Source: Planktothricoides sp. SR001 (GTDB lineage Bacteria > Cyanobacteriota > Cyanobacteriia > Cyanobacteriales > Laspinemataceae). Taken from it: 64,000 nt of DNA. The notes beneath the pieces were generated by a model. It did not search any database and was not told the origin of the DNA. It was given only the letters and a program-made list of their open reading frames with translations. The position numbers and the translations under genes are program-made. Position 1 is the first letter of the stretch, and the number at the start of each line of letters is the position of its first letter. Location of the stretch: NCBI RefSeq assembly GCF_001276715.1, contig NZ_LIUQ01000018.1:1-64000 (forward strand). Direction: 5' to 3'. Positions 6,631 through 14,092 of the stretch are shown here, piece by piece.

Positions 6631-8448
6631 ATGCCCTACGAACAACTGAAAATCTCAACGCCCAAACCTGTCTTATCTTGGGCAAATCACGAACTAGGTT
6701 CGGAAGAAACTGCAATGGCCAAAAATGTGGCCTCGTTGCCATTTGTGTTTAAGCACGTGGCGCTTATGCCCGATGTTCATTTGGGCAAAGGGGCCTTAGT
6801 AGGGTCAGTGCTGGCGACCAAAGATGCGATTATTCCCGCTGCGGTGGGGGTCGATATTGGTTGTTTCACTGGGGATACATTAGTTCCTCTCGCAGACGGC
6901 AAATCTTATTCCCTGGCGGAGTTAGCTTCCTGGGGGCGGGAGTTTGTGGTTTACTCCTGTACCAATACAGGACGAATTGTGGCCGCAAAAGCGATCGCTC
7001 GTTTGACTCGTCGCAATGCCCCATTAGTCAAAGTGGTTCTCGACAACGGTGCAGAAATCCTATGCACTCCCGACCACCAATTTATGCTGCGTGATGGCAG
7101 TTATCGAGAAGCCAAAGATTTAAATAATGGTACATCCTTAATGCCTTTTTATAGCAAAACATATCAGGATGGCTACACTTTAATTCAGCAGAATGATTCC
7201 GGTGAATACCAAGTTTTTGACAATGGAAAACGGGGAAAAAATTATCTGATTGACTACAATAACAGCGAAAAAGGAAGAGCAAAAAGCAAGGAAATTGCTA
7301 ATCGGATCTACACCTGTGAAACCTGCGGCGATGAAGTGAAAACTCCCATTGGATTACATAACCATCGGCGAAAAGAACACGGGTACAACCACAAAGTCGT
7401 TGAGGTTGTTTCCCTAGAAGAACAACAAGACGTTTACTGTTTAACCGTTCCCGAATATCATAACTTTGCTCTAACTGCTGGGGTATTCGTTCATAACTGT
7501 GGTATGTGTGCGGTAAAAACTCCATTTTTCGCAGACAAACTCGAAGGCAAATTGAAAAAAATTCGCCAGGATATTGAAGCAGCAATTCCTCTGGGTTTTG
7601 ATGAAAATAAGGACGTGGATAAACCGGCAAGTAATTGGCAGGGATGGCGGGATTTTAAAGACCTTCATGCTGGAGTCCAACGCTTAGAAGGAAAAGCCAT
7701 GAAACAATTGGGTTCCCTCGGTGGTGGCAACCATTTTATTGAAGTCTGTTTAGATACAGATAATCAAGTTTGGTTGATGTTACATTCCGGTTCTCGGCAC
7801 ATTGGCAATATGTTGGCCCAATGTCATATTGATACCGCCAAAGAATTAGCCCGATTAGCAGGCGATCGCCTCCCTGACCCAGACCTGGCTTATTTTGTCT
7901 CCCAAACTCCCGAATTTGATGCCTATTGGCATGATTTACAATGGGCACAAAACTATGCCCGCAAAAATCGCGATGTAATGATGGATCGGTTCATGCGAAT
8001 TGTGGAAAAACACCTCGCAGGAGGCAAACCCACTAAACCGTTATTACTGGTCAATTGTCATCACAATTACGCTGAAAAAGAAACTCATTTTGGCGAACAA
8101 GTCTATGTGACTCGCAAAGGTGCCGTGAGAGCTAGAGAAGAAGATTATGGGATTATTCCCGGTTCAATGGGAGCCAAATCTTTCATCGTCAAAGGCAAAG
8201 GTTGTGCTGATAGTTATTGCAGTTGCAGCCACGGCGCCGGTCGTTTAATGTCTAGAAATAAGGCGAAAAAAGAATTCACTGAAGCGGATTTAATTGAACA
8301 AACTCAAGGCATTGAATGTCGCAAAGACCGAGGGGTACTGGATGAAATACCTGGAGCTTACAAACCTATCGAGCAAGTGATGGAAAATCAATCAGATTTA
8401 GTGGAAATTGTGGCAACCTTGAAACAAGTGGTTTGTGTCAAAGGTTGA
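6631..8448 (+). CDS. rtcB: RtcB RNA ligase precursor containing an intein
   Basis: A 605-residue precursor of the RNA-splicing and repair ligase RtcB, which joins 2',3'-cyclic phosphate (or 3'-phosphate) RNA ends to 5'-OH ends using GTP and Mn2+. Extein motifs include PDVHLGKG, GVDIG followed after the intein by CGM, GGGNHFIE, HSGSRHIG, NCHHNY and CSHGAGRLMSR, which carries the histidine that is guanylylated. Residues 78-289 are an intein; its removal leaves a 393-residue RtcB of normal length. The splice point falls exactly before the Cys of GVDIG/CGM, a metal ligand, so the precursor should be inactive until spliced. No archease gene is adjacent. A 19-bp palindrome precedes the gene. No good Shine-Dalgarno site is seen before the ATG. 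Confidence 0.95.
   Translation: MPYEQLKISTPKPVLSWANHELGSEETAMAKNVASLPFVFKHVALMPDVHLGKGALVGSVLATKDAIIPAAVGVDIGCFTGDTLVPLADGKSYSLAELASWGREFVVYSCTNTGRIVAAKAIARLTRRNAPLVKVVLDNGAEILCTPDHQFMLRDGSYREAKDLNNGTSLMPFYSKTYQDGYTLIQQNDSGEYQVFDNGKRGKNYLIDYNNSEKGRAKSKEIANRIYTCETCGDEVKTPIGLHNHRRKEHGYNHKVVEVVSLEEQQDVYCLTVPEYHNFALTAGVFVHNCGMCAVKTPFFADKLEGKLKKIRQDIEAAIPLGFDENKDVDKPASNWQGWRDFKDLHAGVQRLEGKAMKQLGSLGGGNHFIEVCLDTDNQVWLMLHSGSRHIGNMLAQCHIDTAKELARLAGDRLPDPDLAYFVSQTPEFDAYWHDLQWAQNYARKNRDVMMDRFMRIVEKHLAGGKPTKPLLLVNCHHNYAEKETHFGEQVYVTRKGAVRAREEDYGIIPGSMGAKSFIVKGKGCADSYCSCSHGAGRLMSRNKAKKEFTEADLIEQTQGIECRKDRGVLDEIPGAYKPIEQVMENQSDLVEIVATLKQVVCVKG
6862..7497 (+). other. Intein within RtcB (212 residues)
   Basis: Begins with Cys (CFTGDTLVPLADG, block A), has block B (CTPDHQFML with the TxxH-type motif), block F (DVYCLTVPEYHNFAL) and block G ending VFVHN, followed by Cys+1 of the extein. 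All class 1 splicing residues are present, so splicing is expected. No LAGLIDADG motifs are found. The central part contains SLMPFY...GY and a CX2CX12HX4H zinc-finger-like motif, then NHKVV. That layout recalls inteins with HNH-type inserts, but no complete HNH nuclease motif is seen. It is best read as a mini-intein or one with a degenerate endonuclease region. Confidence 0.93.
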
Positions 8449-8520
8449 AGCAAATTTATCTGATTATCTGATTATCTGATTAAATGTGATTAGATTTGAT
8501 TAAAAATGTGCATGAATTCC

Positions 8521-8554
8521 GTAGGGGCGCAAGCATTGCGCCCCTACTTTTTTT
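8521..8554 (+). terminator. Hairpin with T run after rtcB
   Basis: GTAGGGGCGCAA pairs with TTGCGCCCCTAC across three bases and is followed by seven T residues. It belongs to the dispersed gtaggggcgaagcat repeat family and is placed to terminate rtcB. Confidence 0.75.
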
Positions 8555-8594
8555 CGTCAGGATAAAACTAACATAGTAACAGCGAGTAAATCGG

Positions 8595-9290
8595 TTACAA
8601 ATCCTCTGGATTAATGTTTAATTCTCGCAATCGTGCCTCTAAGAGTTTAACTCGTTCTTCGGCTTTTTCAGCCCGTTGGCTTTCGGCTTCAGCCCGCTGG
8701 CTTTCGGCTTCAGCCCGTTCAGCTAATTCCTGAGAAGTTAAAAACTTTTGTCCATCAGGGCGAATTAACTCAAGTCCTGACTCAGTTAATTCAAATTTAA
8801 TTCCCAGTCGGGGAGAAACCCACCCAGATACGCGATCGATGACGGCTAATTTTTCCCCTTGACGCAACCAGCCAGTTAAATCCAAGCGATCGGGGTCATA
8901 GAGGTAGTATTCTTCTACTCCATAGCGATCGTAAAACTGGAATTTTTTCGCCATTTCCGATGGCCGATTTCCCGGAGATAAGATTTCAAACACTACTTGC
9001 GGGGCAATATTTTCTTCTTGCCATTGTTGATAAGAACCTCGGCGTCCTTTGGGTCGCCCAAATGCCACCATCACATCTGGGGCTTGTCTTAGCTGATTAT
9101 CCCCTTCTACGGGATACCATAATAAGTCTCCCGCTACAAATACATTTTGCTCCGCAGAAAACAAAATTTCTAAGTTTTCTTTGATTAAGACAATCAGTTG
9201 GAAATGTTCTGTATTATCTGACATAGGTTGACCGTCACTATCGGGATAGATAATTTCTGGTTTGGTTGGAGATTTTAGTTCGGCTACCAT
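8595..9290 (-). CDS. Uma2 family (DUF820) putative endonuclease
   Basis: A 231-residue member of the Uma2/DUF820 family, a PD-(D/E)XK nuclease-like fold greatly expanded in cyanobacteria. The core shows APDVMVAFGRPKGRRGSY, QVVFEILSPGNRPSEM (conserved Glu) and the YGVEEYYLYDP segment. The last 40 residues are a coiled coil built from repeated RAEAESQ units (ELAERAEAESQRAEAESQ), an extension common on one Uma2 subgroup. Nuclease activity is inferred from fold; the biological role of these proteins is unknown and no transposase is adjacent. The region 9291-9507 upstream is very AT-rich and would contain the promoter. Confidence 0.85.
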   Translation of the reverse strand: MVAELKSPTKPEIIYPDSDGQPMSDNTEHFQLIVLIKENLEILFSAEQNVFVAGDLLWYPVEGDNQLRQAPDVMVAFGRPKGRRGSYQQWQEENIAPQVVFEILSPGNRPSEMAKKFQFYDRYGVEEYYLYDPDRLDLTGWLRQGEKLAVIDRVSGWVSPRLGIKFELTESGLELIRPDGQKFLTSQELAERAEAESQRAEAESQRAEKAEERVKLLEARLRELNINPEDL

Positions 9291-9507
9291 AGAGCTTTAC
9301 CTCCGATAATTGGCAATTTATTTTATTTTAGCATAAAAGCATTTTATTTATGATTTAATTCTATTAAATTAGTTGTATTTGATATTAAATTTTGTGAATG
9401 AAATTAACTAATAATTTATAGTGTTTAAACTTATTTTTTAAATCCTGATATTTATTTTCACAAATCAGCAACTTTATTGAGTTTTTGACCGATAGATGGG
9501 TCATAGA

Positions 9508-9594
9508 AGAAACCGGGTTTTTGCGACAATTTATGCTTCGTACCGAGTACGGTCGATTCGCGAATCGCCCCTACAATTAAGAAACCCGGTTTCT
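9508..9594. repeat. Dispersed AAACCCGGTTT palindrome with internal inverted repeat
   Basis: The outer arms agaaaccgggttt and aagaaacccggtttct enclose a second symmetric segment (cgattcgcgaatcg). This is the largest-loop member of the family seen in the window, between two divergent Uma2 genes. The remainder of 9291-9706 is AT-rich with no gene. Confidence 0.7.
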
Positions 9595-9706
9595 GGTTGG
9601 TATGAGATATGGGAATAAAGGCGATCGCGCCATTTTTTTAACTCTTCTCTGGCAGGTATCTGGCAGGTAAATGATAAACTAAAGTGAAGGTTGATGGAGG
9701 TGAAAT

Positions 9707-10285
9707 ATGGTACTGTCAACAGTCAAGTGGAGTGTAGAAGACTACCACCTGATGATTAAAACGGGGTTACTCGACGATCGCCCCGTGGAGTTATTAGCAG
9801 GAGAAATAGTTGAAATGTCCCCCGAAGGTGAAATTCATGCTTTCTTTAGTTCAGAAGCAGGAAATTATTTGACTAGAGTTTTAGGCGATAAGCCTGACGG
9901 CATAGCTGACGCTTACCGCGCTTTTGTTCGCCACGCCAAACCTATCACCCTGCCCAACGGGTCGGAACCGGAACCGGATATCACTATTGTCCAGCCCCTA
10001 GGGAGAGAGTATCTGACTCATCATCCTTATCCAGAAAATATCTTCTGGGTAATCGAATATGCTAATAGCAGTTTAGAAAAAGATGCAACAGTAAAATATC
10101 ACATTTATGCAGAAGCGGGCATCCCAGAATATTGGCTGGTGAATCTACAAACTGGGGAATTAATTATTTACCGCCAACCCCGTGAACGAGAATATGGGTT
10201 TAAAATGACCTTAAAAGATGGGGAAATTTCGCCCCTGGCATTTCCTGATGTGACCATTCCCGTTGAAAAGATTATTTCAGCTTAA
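9707..10285 (+). CDS. Uma2 family (DUF820) putative endonuclease
   Basis: A 192-residue Uma2/DUF820 protein. Visible family features are MIKTGLLDDRPVELLAGEIVEMSPEGEIH, PEPDITIVQP, the FWVIEYANSSLEKD segment with the conserved Glu, and AGIPEYWLVNLQTGEL. It lacks the coiled-coil tail of the neighbouring copy. A good ribosome site (GGAGG) lies just before the ATG. It is not a close paralogue of the gene at 8595; it is closer in architecture to the copy at 57295. Family recognition is firm, cellular role unknown. Confidence 0.85.
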   Translation: MVLSTVKWSVEDYHLMIKTGLLDDRPVELLAGEIVEMSPEGEIHAFFSSEAGNYLTRVLGDKPDGIADAYRAFVRHAKPITLPNGSEPEPDITIVQPLGREYLTHHPYPENIFWVIEYANSSLEKDATVKYHIYAEAGIPEYWLVNLQTGELIIYRQPREREYGFKMTLKDGEISPLAFPDVTIPVEKIISA

Positions 10286-10337
10286 ACGATTCAAAAACCA
10301 GGTTTTTTCAAGCAACTGGGTTTCTTTTTCATGGGAC

Positions 10338-10375
10338 AGAAACCGGGTTTCTTTTTACTCAAAAAACCCGGTTTA
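10338..10375. repeat. Dispersed AAACCCGGTTT palindrome
   Basis: agaaaccgggttt (10338-10350) faces aaacccggttt (about 10364-10374) with a 13-base loop, immediately after the Uma2 gene. A degenerate half-copy (aaccaggtttttt) precedes it at 10297. Confidence 0.65.
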
Positions 10376-10377
10376 TT

Positions 10378-10746
10378 TTACTTCTTATTTTTGGCGGCAT
10401 TTCTGCGGACTTGGAAGTATAAGAAAAACGCCAACCAAAATGCTATGGCACAACCGGCACTTAATAATACCGCTGATTTGCTTGCCAAGGAAATGTCTTT
10501 TTTTCTGCCAGCATTAACCCGGAACTCGACGCCAAGATCGCCCCTGCGGCAATTCCCACCCCGATCGCCTGAATATGGTCTTGTAACTGTTGGTTTTGGT
10601 CTGGCATTCAGGCGATCGCATTCTGCTTGGTCTACTTCTACCAAACCGCAAATACTAGAAATCGCCGTATCCAGCAAAACATATCCTGGTTTAAAATAGT
10701 TTAAATCCCCGCTAATTTGGGCTTGAAAAGCGATCGCCTTCTCCGA
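10378..10746 (-). pseudogene. Frameshifted remnant of a cyanobacterial membrane protein
   Basis: Minus-strand reading gives protein-like segments in alternating frames. From 10746 to about 10610 it reads AIAFQAQISGDLNYFKPGY and LLDTAISSICGLVEVDQAE. A +1 frame starting at 10607 reads MPDQNQQLQDHIQAIGVGI followed by a hydrophobic AAGAILASSSGLML segment. From about 10480 the first frame resumes with a second hydrophobic segment (LLSAGCAIAFWLAFFLYF) and a basic tail to the stop at 10378. The pattern suggests one ancestral protein with two membrane segments, broken by two frame changes and cut at its 5' side by an AAACCCGGTTT repeat. The family is not identified. Confidence 0.5.
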
Positions 10747-10809
10747 GAAACCGGGTTTATATTATAACTTTGGCATCCCAACCGAGATTTCTGTAGAAAC
10801 CCGGTTTCT
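10745..10809. repeat. Dispersed AAACCCGGTTT palindrome
   Basis: gagaaaccgggttt and agaaacccggtttct enclose about 36 bases that include aactttggcatcc, also found in the copy at 20892-20970 (ttttggtatcc). This shows that the loop as well as the arms is shared within the family. Confidence 0.7.
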
Positions 10810-10840
10810 GTTATCCCAAGAACTGCGATCGCCTTTTTTT

Positions 10841-10917
10841 GGTAGGGTGTGTTAGGCGGCGCAGAAATTTTTGCTAACCACAAATAATCTTAACTTGCGC
10901 CGCAGTAACGCACCAAT
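10841..10917. repeat. 77-bp dispersed element, copy 1
   Basis: Starts ggtagggtgtgttaggcggc and ends gccgcagtaacgcacca, with near-symmetric ends and the conserved middle taaccacaaataa. A second copy lies at 22214-22290. It is non-coding and MITE-like. Confidence 0.75.
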
Positions 10918-10996
10918 TGTCATATTGGTTTTAACTCATAACTTTGCTAATTCAATAACTTTATTGCTTGATAATATTGAATTAGCAACATGAATG

Positions 10997-11530
10997 TTAT
11001 GCGTTGTAACACCCATCATCGTTATATGTCATTTGGTCATCAAAATCATAGTTATCGTCGTTATTTCCTATGTAGTTATCTGGATCATAGCTGACGTTAT
11101 CGATATCGTTACTAAGCATGGTTTGATCGGTGTAACTATCGCTTTGGTTGCCATCGGCATACTCTACAGTGTCATGGTGGCCATCACCATTGCTATCGTA
11201 ACTCTTAGAAGCGTAATCAAATTTTCCATCTTTATTCTCATCAAACGCTTCAACTACAATCTCATAATACCCGTCTTTATCGGTATCGTAGTGATTGTAA
11301 ACATTATCAATTTTTCCATCACCATTGGTATCTTCAGCAATATGATATGGAATTGATCGATTATCGCGATCGTAAACATAATCAACTTGTCCGTCACCAT
11401 TGGTATCTTCAGAAATGGTATATGAATCCCGGAACACCGTGGGCATATTTTTTAGCCTAAGTTCATTTTTTAATGAGTCAAAATTGCCGTAGTTTGTGTC
11501 CATGTTTGTTTCTCCTTCAGATGTGTTCAT
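10997..11530 (-). CDS. Acidic protein with five EF-hand-like calcium loops
   Basis: A 177-residue, strongly acidic protein. Five DxDxDG-type loops occur 17-19 residues apart (DTNGDGQVD, DTNGDGKID, DTDKDGYYE, DENKDGKFD, DSNGDGHHD), each followed by an aromatic-rich beta-like segment, as in EF-hand-like or dockerin-like calcium-binding repeats. The C-terminal 60 residues are Asp/Asn-rich and low in complexity. There is no signal peptide or membrane helix, so it may be cytosolic or exported by a type I system; no RTX signal is evident. An internal ATG at 11503 (MDTNYGNF) is an alternative start. Calcium binding is inferred from the loops; function is unknown. The gene is the last of a minus-strand series with the FHA and kinase genes. 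Confidence 0.75.
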   Translation of the reverse strand: MNTSEGETNMDTNYGNFDSLKNELRLKNMPTVFRDSYTISEDTNGDGQVDYVYDRDNRSIPYHIAEDTNGDGKIDNVYNHYDTDKDGYYEIVVEAFDENKDGKFDYASKSYDSNGDGHHDTVEYADGNQSDSYTDQTMLSNDIDNVSYDPDNYIGNNDDNYDFDDQMTYNDDGCYNA

Positions 11531-11886
11531 GTTCGTTTATCCTTTATATGTGTCTATGTTCGCTTATCTTTTAAACTTCGATTTAATGGCATTGGCAACA
11601 TTATCAAATCTGTGACGGCAGGCATCCCTGATTTAATCAAAAAGACCCATGATGAAACCTCCCTGTCATTAATATTTCTAAAGTTTATTCTGGTCTATCA
11701 AAAAATACCATATAGAGCATTTTTAAATTTGCTGATTAGCTGACCATAATCGTCAGTACATTTATTGATATTTAGCATTATTTTGGGTTGGGGTTGTCCG
11801 GTATTTTTATTCATTAACACCTCTGGTTTATTTTAAGACTTAATTTAAGTAGATATTTTATTACATATATCCATGAACAGGCTTTT
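11531..11886. other. AT-rich intergenic gap, no gene seen
   Basis: A 356-base gap upstream of the EF-hand-like gene. Near 11505-11570 an imperfect tandem duplication of catgtt(t/c)gtttatcc type lies in the leader. Nothing else was recognised. Confidence 0.4.
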
Positions 11887-13944
11887 TTATTGCTGCAATT
11901 GTTTATGTTGTTTTTCAGCATAATCCAAACCTTTTTTCATGTCATTCATGTAGGCGCAAACCTTATCGCTAGTTGTTTTCATTAAAGTTTTAAATCGGCG
12001 TTTTTCCGCTTCGATCGCCAAATTAATTTGCTGGGATAAATTATCCGCAATACTTTTCGCCAAAGATTGATAATGTTGGCATAAGCCTTTGCGTAAATTT
12101 TCGGTAATTTGTTCAATTTTGGCAGTTTCGCTTTGTTGTTGGGCGACCTGTTTTCCCAGGACACCCATCCCAGCAGTCATCAGTAGAATGGGTTGTCCCA
12201 TTGCCAAACCAACAATTCCCATAACTGCCGATCCCCATAACATCAAATTGTTGCCCGAAGCGGTGTCTTGAAAAGAAACCTGATTGTCAAATTCCACAAA
12301 AGAATATTGCAAGCATTTGTAAACGTCAAACTCTGGGTTAGCGGCAAAAGATGCACTGGGTAAATCCAGACCGGGAATAAAATCAAAGGCTGCATGAGTA
12401 CGTTGGAAAATTGCTTGTAAACCGCCATCGCCATAAGTCCCAAAAACTCGTTGCCATTCATCTTTTGCCCACTGACTCATATCTCCGTAACAAAGACGAT
12501 TCAGATGAGTATGGATGGTATGGGACTTGTTCATTTTCTCAGAATTTAAACACAGGGAAACCTGGTCTTTTTCTTTGGTGACAACGGGTTGCAGTTCGTC
12601 GGTAAACTGTTTAATCTTATACAGTAAACTTTCTTTACTGAATCCATCGACTAATTCTGATTTCGATTTATTCAGTTCCACTCTAATTTCTCGGAATGAT
12701 TTTTCTTTGTTTTCTGCTACTTGTTTGAAGGTTTTTCTAATTTGTCGATCCAACTCATCCAGATCGGTTACCGGAGGCAAGGCAATAGATTTCGCAATCC
12801 GGGTTTTTAAGTTTGCTTCTTTTTCGCCGTAAGCTTGTTCTATAATCGCAATTTGTTCCTTGATTTTTTTGCTGAACCGCTGCATCAGAATTTCCTCCCG
12901 TTGCCCGATCGCCAACTGTTCTAAAAATTGGCGAAACCGATCGCACTCTTGCTGCACATTTGGCGCCAGTTCGGTCATGGGTTCGGGACTGGGATAAAAA
13001 GGATGCAAAGGAATTAACGGCAAGGCAACAGTCCCTTGCAAATTTTGGCTTTTTAGCCATTGCTTGAAGGCGTCAATATTATGGTTAACTCGTTCCGGTT
13101 CGCGAGCGATCGCTGAAACATCCACAATTGCAATCGTTTTGAAAAGTCGCCCTTGATTTGCTCGCGAAATCAGCCGTTTTTCTGTATCGGAAACGGGGAC
13201 AGTGGGGTTAATCACCAAACAGAGAATATCGCAGTCAATCAGTTCTTTATATAATGACTCATTCGGATCCGAAGTTTGATTTCCGGCAGAACCATGAGGG
13301 GGTTGGGGAGAGGCGATATTATATTCAAATTTAAAAATAAGTTCCGCACTGCGATCGGTCGGTTCGGGATAGCCTAACGTAATGCGATCGTCTGGATGCA
13401 AAGTTTGGCATCCCGAAATCTTTTGACCGTTGATGTAAGTGCCATTGGTACTGGTGTCACAAATTTGCCAATTTCCGAAAGAATTATCCGCCCCCGGAAC
13501 CGGGACAATTTCCGCATGATGTCCCGAAGCAAAACTGTATTGTTGGGGGATTTGAATTTGACAGCCTGGACGACGACCGATGAGTAATTTACCATTTTTG
13601 GACAGACGATGAGAAATCGGCTTTTCGCGATCGCGATCGGTAAATTGCAAGAGAACAGGTTCGGGGGCAGCTAACTCCGTGCGAGCATATTCTACTGCCT
13701 TGATGGGAATTTCGGTGCGTTGAGATTGACCCGGTAAAGTTGTAGTTTGAAATTGATAAAGTGCCGGTAGGGTGGCACTCGATTCTACCAGTTTAGCAAC
13801 CGCATAAGCCAGGGGGGGAGATTGACTGACAATTTGAAATTTGATTTGTCCAGCTTTGAGCGTTGCACTTAAGCTGCTCAATTTTCCCGCCACGGTTTTA
13901 AAGGTGGGGTCTTCTGCTCCTGTGGCTGTCAAGAATTTGTGCAT
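11887..13944 (-). CDS. FHA-domain protein with large helical domain
   Basis: 685 residues from the ATG at 13944. An FHA phosphothreonine-recognition domain occupies about residues 117-195: GR at 123-124, SGHHAEI at about 140-146 and DTSTNGTYING at about 163-173. After it, SLYKELIDCDILCLVINP and TIAIVDVSA look like beta strands of a nucleotide-binding or vWA-like fold, but no P-loop is visible. Residues about 330-500 are helical coiled coil, and a hydrophobic Gly-rich stretch (LMLWGSAVMGIVGLAMG) near residue 595 could insert in membrane, an arrangement reminiscent of dynamin-like proteins. Upstream and in frame, an ATG at 14019 is separated from this ORF by a single TAA at 13996-13998, so the protein may have lost its first 25 residues. 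It could read phosphorylation by the kinase at 16.6-18.1 kb. Confidence 0.75.
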   Translation of the reverse strand: MHKFLTATGAEDPTFKTVAGKLSSLSATLKAGQIKFQIVSQSPPLAYAVAKLVESSATLPALYQFQTTTLPGQSQRTEIPIKAVEYARTELAAPEPVLLQFTDRDREKPISHRLSKNGKLLIGRRPGCQIQIPQQYSFASGHHAEIVPVPGADNSFGNWQICDTSTNGTYINGQKISGCQTLHPDDRITLGYPEPTDRSAELIFKFEYNIASPQPPHGSAGNQTSDPNESLYKELIDCDILCLVINPTVPVSDTEKRLISRANQGRLFKTIAIVDVSAIAREPERVNHNIDAFKQWLKSQNLQGTVALPLIPLHPFYPSPEPMTELAPNVQQECDRFRQFLEQLAIGQREEILMQRFSKKIKEQIAIIEQAYGEKEANLKTRIAKSIALPPVTDLDELDRQIRKTFKQVAENKEKSFREIRVELNKSKSELVDGFSKESLLYKIKQFTDELQPVVTKEKDQVSLCLNSEKMNKSHTIHTHLNRLCYGDMSQWAKDEWQRVFGTYGDGGLQAIFQRTHAAFDFIPGLDLPSASFAANPEFDVYKCLQYSFVEFDNQVSFQDTASGNNLMLWGSAVMGIVGLAMGQPILLMTAGMGVLGKQVAQQQSETAKIEQITENLRKGLCQHYQSLAKSIADNLSQQINLAIEAEKRRFKTLMKTTSDKVCAYMNDMKKGLDYAEKQHKQLQQ

Positions 13945-13995
13945 TTCTTGGAGAGACTGGATCAGTTTTTCTGTTTTGCTTGATGCCGCTTGGGG

Positions 13996-14019
13996 TTAAT
14001 TTTCTGTTGCAGTAAACAT
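13996..14019 (-). other. Possible original start and in-frame stop of the FHA gene
   Basis: On the minus strand, ATG at 14019 reads MFTATEN, then TAA (13998-13996), then continues without another stop as PQAASSKTEKLIQSLQE into the annotated Met. A CAA-to-TAA change would explain it. The sequence on both sides looks like one amphipathic N-terminal segment. Confidence 0.55.
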
Positions 14020-14092
14020 GGTTAATAATTAATTTTATTTCAGTGTTTATGTGGTTAGAGTTTACTTAAGCTTATAAAGGTTAGGTTAAAGG

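Noticed and set aside
10994-11356. Plus-strand hydrophobic ORF opposite the EF-hand-like gene
   Set aside because: Its Ile/Val-rich sequence is the complement of Asp/Asn codons (GAT, AAT) in the real gene.
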